A program made the translations under genes and the position numbers. Of a stretch of DNA of 64,000 nt, positions 31,444-38,992 are shown piece after piece (position 1 is the first letter of the stretch; each line of letters begins with the position of its first letter). The notes beneath the pieces were generated by a model, which was not told the DNA's origin, ran no database searches, and saw only the letters and a program-made list of their open reading frames with translations. Source of the stretch: Clostridia bacterium (GTDB lineage: Bacteria > Bacillota > Clostridia > Oscillospirales > CAG-272); contig JAFUQP010000008.1 of NCBI GenBank assembly GCA_017472305.1, forward strand, positions 1-64,000. The letters run 5' to 3'.

Positions 31444-32169
31444 ATGTCAGGACATTCCAAATGGAACAACATTAAGCACAAGAAGGAAAAGGCAGATGCC
31501 GCAAAGGCGAAGATTTTCACCAAGATTGGTAAGGAGATGGCGGTAGCTATCAAGGCAGGCGGCGCAGACCCGAACACCAACTCCAAGCTTCGCGACCTTA
31601 TCTCGAAGGCAAAGGCTAATAACGTGCCCAACGAGAATATTCAGAGAACGATAAAGAAGTTCTCTGACAACTCCGACGTAAATTTCGAGGAAATCACCTA
31701 CGAGGGCTACGGTCCCTCGGGAGTTGCAATCATAGTTGAAACCTCTACCGACAACCGCAACCGTACCGCGGGCAACGTACGTGCCTGGTTCAACAAGTAC
31801 GGCGGCAATTTGGGACAGAATGGCTGCGTATCCTACCTCTTTGAGGAGAAGGGCGTTATCACCATCGTTGACGAGGACGACGAGCTCGACGAGGACAAGA
31901 TTATGGAGGACGCGCTCGAGTGCGGCGCAGAGGACATCAAGTCCGACGAGGGCGAGTATTCGATTTACACAGCACCCGCGGACCTTGACGCAGTCCGTGA
32001 CGCAATAATTGCTCTCGGCTACAAGATATCCACTGCCGACCTTGCGAAGGTACCCTCGACCTACGTAGAGCTTGAGAACGATGACGACATTGAGAATATG
32101 GAGAAGATGCTTGACAAATTCAACGAGGATGATGACGTCAACGCAGTCTACACCAACTGGGACAACTGA
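31444..32169 (+). CDS. yebC: YebC/PmpR-family protein
   Basis: 241 aa, starting MSGHSKWNNIKHKKEKADAA, the invariant YebC/TACO1 start. It also has IFTKIGKEMAVAIKAGGADP, YEGYGPSGVAIIVE and TVYTNWDN-like C-terminus. Three-domain crescent-shaped protein reported as transcription regulator and, more recently, as a factor relieving ribosome stalling at proline-rich stretches. GGGAGAT precedes the start. Separated from argS by 48 bp. Confidence 0.95.
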   Translation: MSGHSKWNNIKHKKEKADAAKAKIFTKIGKEMAVAIKAGGADPNTNSKLRDLISKAKANNVPNENIQRTIKKFSDNSDVNFEEITYEGYGPSGVAIIVETSTDNRNRTAGNVRAWFNKYGGNLGQNGCVSYLFEEKGVITIVDEDDELDEDKIMEDALECGAEDIKSDEGEYSIYTAPADLDAVRDAIIALGYKISTADLAKVPSTYVELENDDDIENMEKMLDKFNEDDDVNAVYTNWDN

Positions 32170-32469
32170 TTTTTGTAAATCGCTTTGAAAAGCTTGGCTC
32201 GACGTACCCTTGTACGCCTGTCGCCAAGCTTTTCTTTGCGCTTTATCAAAAATCGGTGCCACTAACTTATGTACTGAAAAAACGCGCTGCTTGACGTATG
32301 TAAATACGCCTTGCACAGCGCGCTTCTTCGTCTTTAACAAAAATATTTTCGTGAATAACTGCAATTCGGGAGATTTGCCGTACGCTCGTACGGCTGGCAT
32401 CGCCCGAATTTTGTTCTTCATCAAAAATCAGTGCCACTAACTTATGTACTATCCGTGTCATTGACCCAC
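32170..32469. repeat. Intergenic repeat block: three hairpins and a 31-bp direct repeat
   Basis: No gene. Hairpin A (32187-32234): perfect 12-bp GAAAAGCTTGGC/GCCAAGCTTTTC arms with a GACGTAC...GTACGCC tip. Hairpin B (32283-32322): CGCGCTG/CAGCGCG with CGTA/TACG tip. Hairpin C (32363-32410): AATTCGGG/CCCGAATT with perfect GCCGTACG/CGTACGGC inside. A 31-nt sequence beginning ATCAAAAATC and ending ACTTATGTACT occurs at 32245-32275 and 32420-32450 with one mismatch. Confidence 0.7.
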
Positions 32470-32502
32470 GAAAAGAACTCACCTTAGCGGTGAGTTCTTT
32501 TC
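32470..32502. terminator. Bidirectional terminator
   Basis: Perfect 14-bp stem GAAAAGAACTCACC with its complement, 5-nt loop, directly after the XRE gene stop on the minus strand. Confidence 0.85.
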
Positions 32503-32506
32503 GACT

Positions 32507-32749
32507 TTATTTAATTTCCTGCTCGAGATCCTCAAAAATCACATCACAAAAGAAGTCTGTTACCGATATTTCAAGTCCGTCGCAAAGCTTTTTGACAGTT
32601 GACACCGTCATGCTGTTGTTTCTTCCGCTTACTATGTTGTTTAGCGTGGATTGTGTAATGCCGGAAATTATTGCAAGCTTGTTTACGGTTATTCCGCGCT
32701 CCTCGCATAAATTAAGAATTCTAATCTTACAGGCTTCACCAATAGTCAT
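32507..32749 (-). CDS. XRE-family small regulator
   Basis: 80 aa from ATG 32749 (AAAGGG 10 nt upstream; a GTG 9 nt earlier is too close to it). Cro/CI-type helix-turn-helix: RILNLCEERGITVNKLAIIS, GITQSTLNNIVSGRNNSMTV, then STVKKLCDGLEISVTDFF. Stand-alone HTH protein of the type regulating its own divergent region. An 11-bp inverted repeat AACTCTTTTGA/TCAAAAGAGTT (32778-32814) in the shared intergenic region is a good candidate operator. Confidence 0.88.
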   Translation of the reverse strand: MTIGEACKIRILNLCEERGITVNKLAIISGITQSTLNNIVSGRNNSMTVSTVKKLCDGLEISVTDFFCDVIFEDLEQEIK

Positions 32750-32777
32750 TTTCAACACACCCTTTCAACAATATATT

Positions 32778-32841
32778 AACTCTTTTGAATTAAAAAGGTT
32801 AACTCAAAAGAGTTGACAATGATGTTTAAATGTGTTAAAAT
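32778..32841 (+). promoter_or_regulatory. Divergent promoter/operator region
   Basis: Inverted repeat AACTCTTTTGA (32778-32788) and TCAAAAGAGTT (32804-32814). The right arm overlaps the -35 TTGACA (32813-32818) of a 17-bp-spaced promoter with TAAAAT (32836-32841) for the AbrB-like gene. A bound dimer would occlude both directions. Confidence 0.65.
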
Positions 32842-32868
32842 AAGAAAAAAGTTGTTTTTGGAGTTAAA

Positions 32869-33099
32869 ATGAACGGGATAGAGAAGGAAATAGACGGTCT
32901 TGGTAGGGTTGTAATACCAATTGAATATAGAAAAAGACTTGGTTTTGAACTGAATTCAAAGGTTGTGATTTCTGCCGAAAATGGAATGATACAGATATCA
33001 CCTATAAATAAAGTATGTGTTTTATGCGGAAAAAGAGTGGAGAAAGGGAGAAAACTGCCGTTGTGCCCTAAATGCGTTGAATTGATTAAATCGGAATGA
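32869..33099 (+). CDS. AbrB/SpoVT-like protein with zinc ribbon
   Basis: 76 aa starting after TTTGGAG. Residues 1-45 form an AbrB swapped-hairpin DNA-binding domain (EKEIDGLGRVVIPIEYRKRL, then SKVVISAENGMIQISP). The C-terminal part has VCVLCGKRVEKGR and LPLCPKCVEL, two CxxC pairs forming one probable zinc ribbon. This AbrB-plus-ribbon layout is common in Clostridia. Divergent from the XRE gene and probably co-regulated. Confidence 0.85.
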   Translation: MNGIEKEIDGLGRVVIPIEYRKRLGFELNSKVVISAENGMIQISPINKVCVLCGKRVEKGRKLPLCPKCVELIKSE

Positions 33100-33114
33100 A
33101 GAATTTTTCTCAAA

Positions 33115-33148
33115 AGTATACGGCGAGTTTTTTAACTCGCCGTATACT
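33115..33148. terminator. Bidirectional terminator
   Basis: Perfect 15-bp stem AGTATACGGCGAGTT with complement and TTTT loop, between the AbrB-like gene and the convergent HAD gene. Confidence 0.7.
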
Positions 33149-33151
33149 AAA

Positions 33152-33751
33152 TTATAGCCCCTCAATATACCTCTCAAGCCGCTTTGCGTCGCCGTCAAAT
33201 AGGTAGCCCTTGATGCCGAATTTTTCAGCCCCGTCTATGTTCCTTTCACTGTCGTCGATAAAGAGGCTCTCCTCGGGGCGAATGCCCCCGCGCTCGCAAA
33301 GCACCACGAAGATTTTCCTCTCGGGCTTTACCGCACCTACTCTTGCGGAGTAGATTTTTGTGTCAAACTCCGAGAGTATCGGAATTTCTCCCTCGTGCTC
33401 CGCGAAATACTCTGAAATATTCGAGAGCAAAAGCAGGCGGTACCTGCCACTTGCCTTCAGCCGCCTTACAAGCTCCCACATTCCTTCAACGGGCGGAATA
33501 TTGTATATCCAATTATAGTAGACTCGCTCGGCTACGGGGCGAAGCCTGTCGGGCAGCCTCTCCGAGGCGAGGCGCAATACCTCTTTGTCGGATATTGTGC
33601 CGTCGTCCAGCCTGTCCCAATAGAGCCTATCAAATAGTACCTCTGCAACAAGCTTCGCGTCGTCAACGCTCTCTGCATACTGCTTTGCCATATAGTAGGG
33701 CTCAAATTTCACCAGTACCTGACCGAAATCAAAGATAAGATTTTTTATCAT
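33152..33751 (-). CDS. HAD-IA family hydrolase (YihX-like)
   Basis: 199 aa. Motif I is FDFGQVLVKF: the nucleophile Asp is present and the second Asp is replaced by Gly, as in YihX and other DxG members. Motif II is LLLLSNIS, motif III Lys in GAVKPERKIF, motif IV FIDDSERNIDGAE. YihX acts on alpha-glucose-1-phosphate; for this gene only sugar or organophosphate phosphatase is supported. Monocistronic. Confidence 0.85.
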   Translation of the reverse strand: MIKNLIFDFGQVLVKFEPYYMAKQYAESVDDAKLVAEVLFDRLYWDRLDDGTISDKEVLRLASERLPDRLRPVAERVYYNWIYNIPPVEGMWELVRRLKASGRYRLLLLSNISEYFAEHEGEIPILSEFDTKIYSARVGAVKPERKIFVVLCERGGIRPEESLFIDDSERNIDGAEKFGIKGYLFDGDAKRLERYIEGL

Positions 33752-33852
33752 ATTCTACCGCCTTTCGCACCGGTTATACTATCTCGCGTATTTTAATAAT
33801 ATTATTGTAAGCTATTTAGCAAGAAAAATCAACAGAATATTAAAAAAACATC

Positions 33853-33881
33853 TTTACAAACCCGAAATAATGTAGTATAAT
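33853..33881 (+). promoter_or_regulatory. Promoter of the amino-acid ABC operon
   Basis: TTTACA, 17-bp spacer, TATAAT, about 50 bp before the first gene. No riboswitch-like structure seen in the short leader. Confidence 0.75.
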
Positions 33882-33933
33882 ATAGACATCAATTAACACT
33901 TTAGCAAACTAAAGTGAAAGAAAGGCGAAAAAA

Positions 33934-34755
33934 ATGAAAAGATTTTTATCAGTAATTCTCGTATGTGCGCTTCTTGTCGGCTCTGTTCTCGGGCTCAACT
34001 CCTGCTCGGGCAGCGACTGGAAGAAGATTGAGGACAGGGGCTATTTCGTTTGCGGTATCACCGTTTACGAGCCTATGAACTATTTTGACGAAGAGGGCGC
34101 TCTCGTTGGCTTCGATACCGAGTTTGCAAAGGCAGTAGCTGACTACCTCGGCGTTGAGGCAAAGTTCCAGGTTATCGACTGGCCCAGCAAATATATGGAG
34201 CTTGAGTCGGGCTCTATCGACGTTATCTGGAACGGCTTCACCCTCGGAGCAGAGAAGGACGGCGTTTCCCGTACCGAGTACGTTGACTTCACCGACGCAT
34301 ACCTTGAAAACCGTCAGTGCGTAGTTGTAAAGGGCACTAACGTTGGTAACTTCACCTCTGCTGAATCATTCGCAGGCAAGAGAGCTGTCGTTGAGGGCGG
34401 CTCGTCGGGCGAGGCAGTTGCCGTAGAGCTCACGGGCGAGGCTAACGTTACCGGCTTCAACTCGCAGGCTTCGGCTCTTCTCGAGCTTGACAACGGTAAT
34501 GCGGATTTCGCAGTAATCGACTATCAGATGGCTAAATCAATGATAGGTCTTGGCACCGATTATGCCGACCTTGCAATCTCCGAGGCAGTAAACCCCGAGT
34601 CCGAGGTTTATGCAATCGGTTGCCGCAAGGGCAGTGACTTCACCGCGAAGATTAACGAGGCAATTGCCGCTCTCTACGAGGACGGCACGCTTGCAGAAAT
34701 TGCCGCAAAGTACAATCTTACTAACGACCTTGTAGTACCCGAAGAAGCGAAATAA
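33934..34755 (+). CDS. Amino-acid ABC transporter substrate-binding lipoprotein
   Basis: 273 aa. Lipoprotein signal peptide (MKRFLSVILVCALLVGSVLG with lipobox LNSC near residue 24) and a family-3 solute-binding fold: YFVCGITVYEPMNYFDEEGA, VGFDTEFAKAVADYLGVEAK, the EAKFQVIDWPSKYMELESGSIDVIW block. Polar amino acid (lysine/arginine/histidine, glutamine or cystine) binding is typical; the exact ligand cannot be read. It heads a three-gene operon with permease (1-bp overlap) and ATPase. Confidence 0.9.
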   Translation: MKRFLSVILVCALLVGSVLGLNSCSGSDWKKIEDRGYFVCGITVYEPMNYFDEEGALVGFDTEFAKAVADYLGVEAKFQVIDWPSKYMELESGSIDVIWNGFTLGAEKDGVSRTEYVDFTDAYLENRQCVVVKGTNVGNFTSAESFAGKRAVVEGGSSGEAVAVELTGEANVTGFNSQASALLELDNGNADFAVIDYQMAKSMIGLGTDYADLAISEAVNPESEVYAIGCRKGSDFTAKINEAIAALYEDGTLAEIAAKYNLTNDLVVPEEAK

Positions 34756-35414
34756 TGGATTTTCTTTCAGTAACACGCGTGCTCCTTGAGGGCTTCGGTC
34801 AAACCTGCCTGCTCTTCATACTCACGCTTCTCTTTTCCTTGCCGCTCGGGCTTGTCGTAGCCTTCGGCTCGATGTCGAAGTTCAAGCCCCTTGCCTGGCT
34901 CTCGCGCACTTTCGTTTGGATTATCCGCGGAACGCCGCTTATGCTTCAGCTTTTCGTAGTCTTTTACGTACCCGGTATGCTATTTGGCATATCGCTCTTT
35001 AGCGGTGAGAACGGCAGATTTATCGCCGCCCTCGTCGCCTTCGTAATCAACTACGCCTGCTATTTCTCGGAAATATACCGAGGCGGCATTGAAGCAATCC
35101 CGAAGGGGCAGTACGAGGCGGCACAGGTGCTCGGTATGACCGCGCGCGAAACCTTCTTTACCGTCATTCTTATGCAGGTAATCAAGAGAATTCTCGCCCC
35201 GATGTCCAACGAGGTTATTACCCTCGTCAAGGATACCTCGCTTGCAAAGGCTATAGCCGTTGCCGAGATTTTCCACAGAAACGAGATGGCGTTCCTTGCA
35301 AGAGGACTCGTTTGGCCGCTCTTCTATATCGGTGCATTCTTCCTTCTGTTCGTCGGAGTTCTTACACTCCTGTTCGGATACCTTGAGAAGAAGCTCTCGT
35401 ATTATAAAATATAG
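34755..35414 (+). CDS. Amino-acid ABC transporter permease
   Basis: 219-aa HisM/GlnP-type permease, ~5 spans. The EAA loop is conserved (YEAAQVLGMTARETFFTVIL, then MQVIKRILAPMSNEVITLVK). The start codon ATG shares its first base with the preceding TAA. It forms the membrane channel, as homodimer or with itself, for the binding protein at 33934. Confidence 0.93.
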   Translation: MDFLSVTRVLLEGFGQTCLLFILTLLFSLPLGLVVAFGSMSKFKPLAWLSRTFVWIIRGTPLMLQLFVVFYVPGMLFGISLFSGENGRFIAALVAFVINYACYFSEIYRGGIEAIPKGQYEAAQVLGMTARETFFTVILMQVIKRILAPMSNEVITLVKDTSLAKAIAVAEIFHRNEMAFLARGLVWPLFYIGAFFLLFVGVLTLLFGYLEKKLSYYKI

Positions 35415-35423
35415 GAGGGAAAT

Positions 35424-36227
35424 ATGGCGTTTCTTGAGGTTAAGAATTTGAAAAAGAGCTTTGGTGAAACCAAGGTTCTGCACGGAATAGATTTCAGTAT
35501 GGAGCGCGGAGAGGCGGTTGCCCTTATCGGTGCTTCAGGTGGAGGTAAGACCACCTTCCTTCGCTGTCTAAACTTCCTTGAGATGGCAGACGAGGGAACT
35601 ATCACAATTGACGGCGGCTTTTCCTTTGATGCCGAGCGCGAATACAAAAGCTCGCAAATAAGAGAAATGTGTCTGCAAATGGGGCTTGTTTTTCAGTCCT
35701 TTAATCTGTTTCCGCAGTACACAGCGCTCCAAAATGTATACATTCCTTTGCATTTAAGGTCAAAAGAGCGCATAAAAGCCAAATATCCCTTTGGTAAACA
35801 ACGCAGGCAAAAGATAGCCGAGGCACTTGAAAAGGACAAGGCGAGAGCGCTTGAGCTTCTTTCTGACGTTGGGCTCTCGGCAAAGGCGAATAACTACCCC
35901 TGTCAGCTCTCGGGCGGTCAGCAGCAGCGCGTTGCCATAGCAAGGGCGCTTGCGGAAAATCCCGCGGTCCTCTGCTTCGACGAGCCGACGAGTGCTCTCG
36001 ACCCCGAGCTCACCGACGAGGTGCTCCGCGTTATCCGCGAGCTGAAGGATAAGGGCTGCACGCTCCTCATAGTCACTCACGAGATGGACTTTGCGGAGCA
36101 CGCCTGCGACAGAGTGGTATTCTTCGCCGACGGCAGAATAGAGGAGCAGGGAACACCCGAAGAGGTCTTCCACAACCCCAAATCCCCGAAAACCGCGGCA
36201 TTTCTCCGCCGCTCTCACGAGGACTGA
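35424..36227 (+). CDS. Amino-acid ABC transporter ATP-binding protein
   Basis: 267 aa, GlnQ/HisP-like. Walker A GASGGGKTTFLRCLN, Q-loop VFQSFNLFPQYT, signature LSGGQQQRVAIARALA, Walker B VLCFDEPTSALDPE, H-loop LLIVTHEMDFA. A ~20-residue insertion after the Q-loop (RSKERIKAKYPFGKQRRQKI) is slightly longer than in GlnQ. Ends the operon before a terminator at 36256. Confidence 0.95.
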   Translation: MAFLEVKNLKKSFGETKVLHGIDFSMERGEAVALIGASGGGKTTFLRCLNFLEMADEGTITIDGGFSFDAEREYKSSQIREMCLQMGLVFQSFNLFPQYTALQNVYIPLHLRSKERIKAKYPFGKQRRQKIAEALEKDKARALELLSDVGLSAKANNYPCQLSGGQQQRVAIARALAENPAVLCFDEPTSALDPELTDEVLRVIRELKDKGCTLLIVTHEMDFAEHACDRVVFFADGRIEEQGTPEEVFHNPKSPKTAAFLRRSHED

Positions 36228-36255
36228 GGAAAGCAATTTTCAATAAACAAGATTT

Positions 36256-36288
36256 AAGGAGCCTTGCTTATGTTAAGGCTCCTTTTCA
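36256..36288 (+). terminator. Terminator of the amino-acid ABC operon
   Basis: AAGGAGCCTT, 9-nt loop, AAGGCTCCTT, then TT. Confidence 0.85.
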
Positions 36289-36450
36289 ATGCTTATTGAG
36301 TTACATAAAGATATAGGTAAGAAAACTTTAGCGATAATCGAAGCGTAAAAAGCGAAGAGATAATAGTAAAAAAACGACAAGAGGTTTTAGTGAAAAGTGA
36401 AGAGTGAAAAAGTAAAATCGACAACCTTCTGTCGAAGATTGTCGTTTTTT
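36289..36450. other. Gap with tRNA-Gln terminator
   Basis: No gene. The minus-strand hairpin CGACAATCTTC.../...TTGTCG (36419-36444) followed by ATTTTACTTTTT terminates tRNA-Gln. Confidence 0.6.
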
Positions 36451-36525
36451 TGGCAGGGGTAGCAGGATTCGAACCTACGGATAAAGGAGTCAAAGTCCTT
36501 TGCCTTACCGCTTGGCGATACCCCT
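36451..36525 (-). tRNA. tRNA-Gln (TTG)
   Basis: Complete cloverleaf on the minus strand. Acceptor AGGGGTA/TACCCCT, D-arm GCC/GGC, anticodon stem AAGGA/TCCTT with loop CTTTGAC (anticodon TTG), T-arm containing GGTTCGAATCC, and encoded CCA. Promoter TTGACA-17-TAAAAT on the minus strand at 36553-36581. Confidence 0.95.
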
Positions 36526-36552
36526 ATATATTCATGGTAATTAGCCTTTGAT

Positions 36553-36581
36553 ATTTTATCATAACTTTAGCTTTATGTCAA
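36553..36581 (-). promoter_or_regulatory. Promoter of tRNA-Gln
   Basis: Minus strand TTGACA, 17-bp spacer, TAAAAT. Confidence 0.75.
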
Positions 36582-36678
36582 TAGATTTATGAACTTTCGC
36601 TTGATTTTTGTTTTTATCGGCAAATCTTCACAGAACTATGAGCCGCCGCACGAAAACGTGCCGCGTCGCAAGTATAAT

Positions 36679-36697
36679 AAATCTCTCCATCTCCGCC
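36679..36697 (+). repeat. Inverted copy of the tRNA-Ser 3' end
   Basis: AAATCTCTCCATCTCCGCC, identical in inverse to 36743-36761 within tRNA-Ser. It encloses the tRNA terminator hairpin. Confidence 0.75.
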
Positions 36698-36704
36698 GAC
36701 AAAG

Positions 36705-36741
36705 AAAAATACGGAACACCCGAACGGGTATTCCGTATTTT
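36705..36741 (-). terminator. Terminator of tRNA-Ser
   Basis: AAATACGGAA...TTCCGTATTT with an ACCC/GGGT extension and GAAC-type loop, followed on the minus strand by TTTTTCTTTG. Confidence 0.75.
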
Positions 36742-36831
36742 TGGCGGAGATGGAGAGATTTGAACTCTCGCGCCGATTGCTCGACCTACACCCTTAGCAG
36801 GGGCGCCTCTTCACCACTTGAGTACATCTCC
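36742..36831 (-). tRNA. tRNA-Ser (GCT)
   Basis: 90-nt class II tRNA with long variable arm. Acceptor GGAGATG...CATCTCC, anticodon loop with GCT, T-arm GTTCAAATCTC, encoded CCA. Promoter TTGACA-17-TATAAT at 36865-36893 on the minus strand. Confidence 0.95.
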
Positions 36832-36864
36832 ATTGACAAGCCGGTGAATTGGACTTGCCAAAAT

Positions 36865-36893
36865 ATTATATCAACTTTTTTTCGGTTTGTCAA
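36865..36893 (-). promoter_or_regulatory. Promoter of tRNA-Ser
   Basis: Minus strand TTGACA, 17-bp spacer, TATAAT. Confidence 0.8.
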
Positions 36894-37004
36894 TACCTTT
36901 TGCGAAAGTATTTTATAATTTTAGTATTTATTGAACTGCCGGAGTTAATTGCGTATCGTGGTTTAACTTTGGATTTTTTTAGAGTAATAAAAAATCGAAA
37001 AAAG

Positions 37005-37045
37005 TTTACAGATGACTTGACAGATGTAAAGATGTGTGCTATAAT
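37005..37045 (+). promoter_or_regulatory. niaR promoter with candidate operator
   Basis: TTGACA (37017-37022), 17-bp spacer, TATAAT (37040-37045). Overlapping it, TTTACAGATG (37005-37014) and ACAGATGTAAA form a direct repeat ACAGATG and a dyad TTTACA...TGTAAA (37005-37030). Autoregulation by the encoded NiaR is plausible. Confidence 0.6.
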
Positions 37046-37107
37046 GATAGCGCTAAAAATTCGTATTTTTTTAAAACTGTTCATTTAGAACCGAATGGAG
37101 AAAAATT

Positions 37108-37650
37108 ATGCGAGCTGAACAAAGAAGAAAGGCGATAGTCGAAAGGCTGCTTGCCGCGGGCGAGCCGATAAGCGGCGGTACGCTCTCGGAGGAGCTCTCG
37201 GCATCGCGCCAGATAATAGTGCAGGATATTTCGGTGCTTCGGGCGAAGGGCTACGATATCCTCTCAACCCACAGCGGATATATAATCAAATCCTCGCCTC
37301 ACAAGGAGCGCGTTATTAAGGTGCGTCACACGAGCAACGAAACCGCCGACGAGCTTATGACGGTCGTTAACCTCGGAGCAACCGTCGTAGACGTGTTCGT
37401 CTGGCACAAGGTTTACGGAAGGCTCGAGGCGAAGCTCAACATATTTTCCGAGCGCGGCGTTATGCAGTTTATGGACGGCATAAAAAGCGGAAAGTCAACA
37501 GAGCTTATGCACGTGACCTCGGGTTATCACTATCACACCGTACGCGCAGACAGCGAGGAGATACTTGACAGAGTAGAGGCCGCACTTACAGAGCGAGGAT
37601 ACACCGTTCCCGAGCTTTCGGAGGGGACGGCAGGCTCTTGGAGTAATTAA
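37108..37650 (+). CDS. niaR: NiaR-type (3H domain) niacin-responsive repressor
   Basis: 180 aa. HTH_11 domain at residues ~3-60 (AIVERLLAAGEPISGGTLSE, RQIIVQDISVLRAKGYDI) and 3H ligand domain (~70-172), whose name-giving histidines are in VFVWHKVYGRLEA, ELMHVTSGYHYHTVRA. Binds nicotinate/Ni and represses NAD salvage or niacin uptake genes. Nicotinate phosphoribosyltransferase lies 2.5 kb downstream on the same strand, which supports the call. Confidence 0.9.
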   Translation: MRAEQRRKAIVERLLAAGEPISGGTLSEELSASRQIIVQDISVLRAKGYDILSTHSGYIIKSSPHKERVIKVRHTSNETADELMTVVNLGATVVDVFVWHKVYGRLEAKLNIFSERGVMQFMDGIKSGKSTELMHVTSGYHYHTVRADSEEILDRVEAALTERGYTVPELSEGTAGSWSN

Positions 37651-37653
37651 TTT

Positions 37654-38496
37654 ATGACAGAAAATACTATGCTATTTGTATGCCCGAAATGCGGCGAACC
37701 ACTCGCTCCCGACGGCACTCGGGCGATTTGTAAAGGCGGTCACAGCTACGACAGGAGCCGCGAGGGCTATTATAACCTGCTGCTTGGCAGTCGCGGCGGC
37801 ACTCACGGAGATAACAGGGAAATGGTGCTTGCAAGGCGCGCATTTCTGTCGGGTGGCTATTACGAGCCGCTTGCAAAGCGGGTGTCGGAGGCAACGCTTT
37901 CTGTGACACCCACAGGCGGCGCTGTGCTTGATGCAGGCTCGGGCGAGGGCTATTACACAGATGCCGTCGAGCGCGCGCTCTTTGAGAGAGACGGGAAAAC
38001 CTGCGTCCTTGCCTTCGATATTTCAAAGGACGCGGTCCGCGAGGTGGCAAGGAAGAACAAGCGCATATCCCTCGCCGTCGCAGGCTCGTATCATATGCCG
38101 ATATCCGACGGCAGGATTGACACGGTGCTGAACACCTTTTCGCCCCTTGCTATTACAGAGGTCGGTCGGGTTCTACGCACGGAGGGCGCCTTCGTTATGG
38201 CAATCCCGGGCGAGGAGCATCTCTACGACTTGAAGTGCAGGGTGTACGATACTCCTTATAAGAACACGGTTTCGGATACCGCAATCGACGGATTTTCGCT
38301 TTCTGCAAGCGAGCATATAAAGTATAAATTTACCCTTGACTCGAGGGAGAAGGTAAAAAACCTCTTTATGATGACCCCCTACGCCTACAGAACACCGAGG
38401 GAAATGAAGGAAAGGGTGCTCACGCTTGACGGACTCGAGTGTACCGCGGATTTTTATCTCTTGACCTACAGAAAGCTACGAAATGTAAATAAATAA
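37654..38496 (+). CDS. rlmA: RlmA-type 23S rRNA (guanine) methyltransferase
   Basis: 280-aa SAM-dependent methyltransferase. N-terminal zinc finger FVCPKCGEPL...AICKGGHSYDRSREGYYNLL (CxxC, C...H), then motif I VLDAGSGEGYYTDAV, and FDISKDAVREVARKN. Family methylates G745/G748 of 23S rRNA, affecting macrolide/tylosin contacts in the exit tunnel. It starts 3 bp after niaR and is probably translated from the same message. Confidence 0.85.
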   Translation: MTENTMLFVCPKCGEPLAPDGTRAICKGGHSYDRSREGYYNLLLGSRGGTHGDNREMVLARRAFLSGGYYEPLAKRVSEATLSVTPTGGAVLDAGSGEGYYTDAVERALFERDGKTCVLAFDISKDAVREVARKNKRISLAVAGSYHMPISDGRIDTVLNTFSPLAITEVGRVLRTEGAFVMAIPGEEHLYDLKCRVYDTPYKNTVSDTAIDGFSLSASEHIKYKFTLDSREKVKNLFMMTPYAYRTPREMKERVLTLDGLECTADFYLLTYRKLRNVNK

Positions 38497-38524
38497 TTAC
38501 ATATCTGCAAAATTTGGAGAAAAT

Positions 38525-38971
38525 ATGGACTTAACACACGGAAAATACCTTGGAGTAGACTACGGAGATAAGCGCACGGGACTTGCCGAATGTGACGTGT
38601 CGGGAATGCTCGCCTCGGGAATAGCTACCATATCCGAGGGCGGAATGAGAAAAACCGCCGTCCGAGTTGCCAAAGAGGCGGAGTCGCGCTCCTGTAAGAA
38701 AATAGTAATCGGGCTTCCGAAGAATATGGACGGTACACTCGGTGAGCGCGCCGAGGTGGTACGCGCCTTTGCCGCGCTACTAGCCGAGGAAACCTCGATA
38801 CCGATAGACTTTTACGACGAGAGAATGACCACGATGGTCGCCTATCGCTTCCTTGGCGAAACAGGCACCTATGGCAAGCGCCGCAAGGCTGCCGTTGATA
38901 CTCTCTCAGCAGAAATCATACTACAGAATTATATCGACCGCGAAAGGGCCGAAAATAATAAAACAAACTAG
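38525..38971 (+). CDS. ruvX: RuvX/YqgF Holliday-junction resolvase-like protein
   Basis: 148 aa, RNase-H-fold YqgF family. GVDYGDKRTGLAECD (first catalytic Asp), IVIGLPKNMDGTLGERAEVV, DFYDERMTTMVA (Glu), DTLSAEIILQNYID (late Asp). Implicated in 16S pre-rRNA 5'-end processing and possibly junction resolution. Cytoplasmic. Preceded by TTGGAG. Confidence 0.93.
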   Translation: MDLTHGKYLGVDYGDKRTGLAECDVSGMLASGIATISEGGMRKTAVRVAKEAESRSCKKIVIGLPKNMDGTLGERAEVVRAFAALLAEETSIPIDFYDERMTTMVAYRFLGETGTYGKRRKAAVDTLSAEIILQNYIDRERAENNKTN

Positions 38972-38992
38972 CAAACAAGAGGAAAAAAGAAA

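Noticed and set aside
31447..32424. Long minus-strand frame opposite yebC
   Set aside because: It is the mirror of the highly biased yebC coding sequence and extends into the hairpin repeats; no ribosome binding site or domain pattern.
32170..32450. CRISPR array
   Set aside because: Only two 31-bp repeat copies, 175 bp apart, with structured DNA rather than spacers between them and no cas genes.
36451..36831. tRNA genes as attachment site of the 18-kb element
   Set aside because: They lie about 8 kb outside the element and do not share sequence with its direct repeats.
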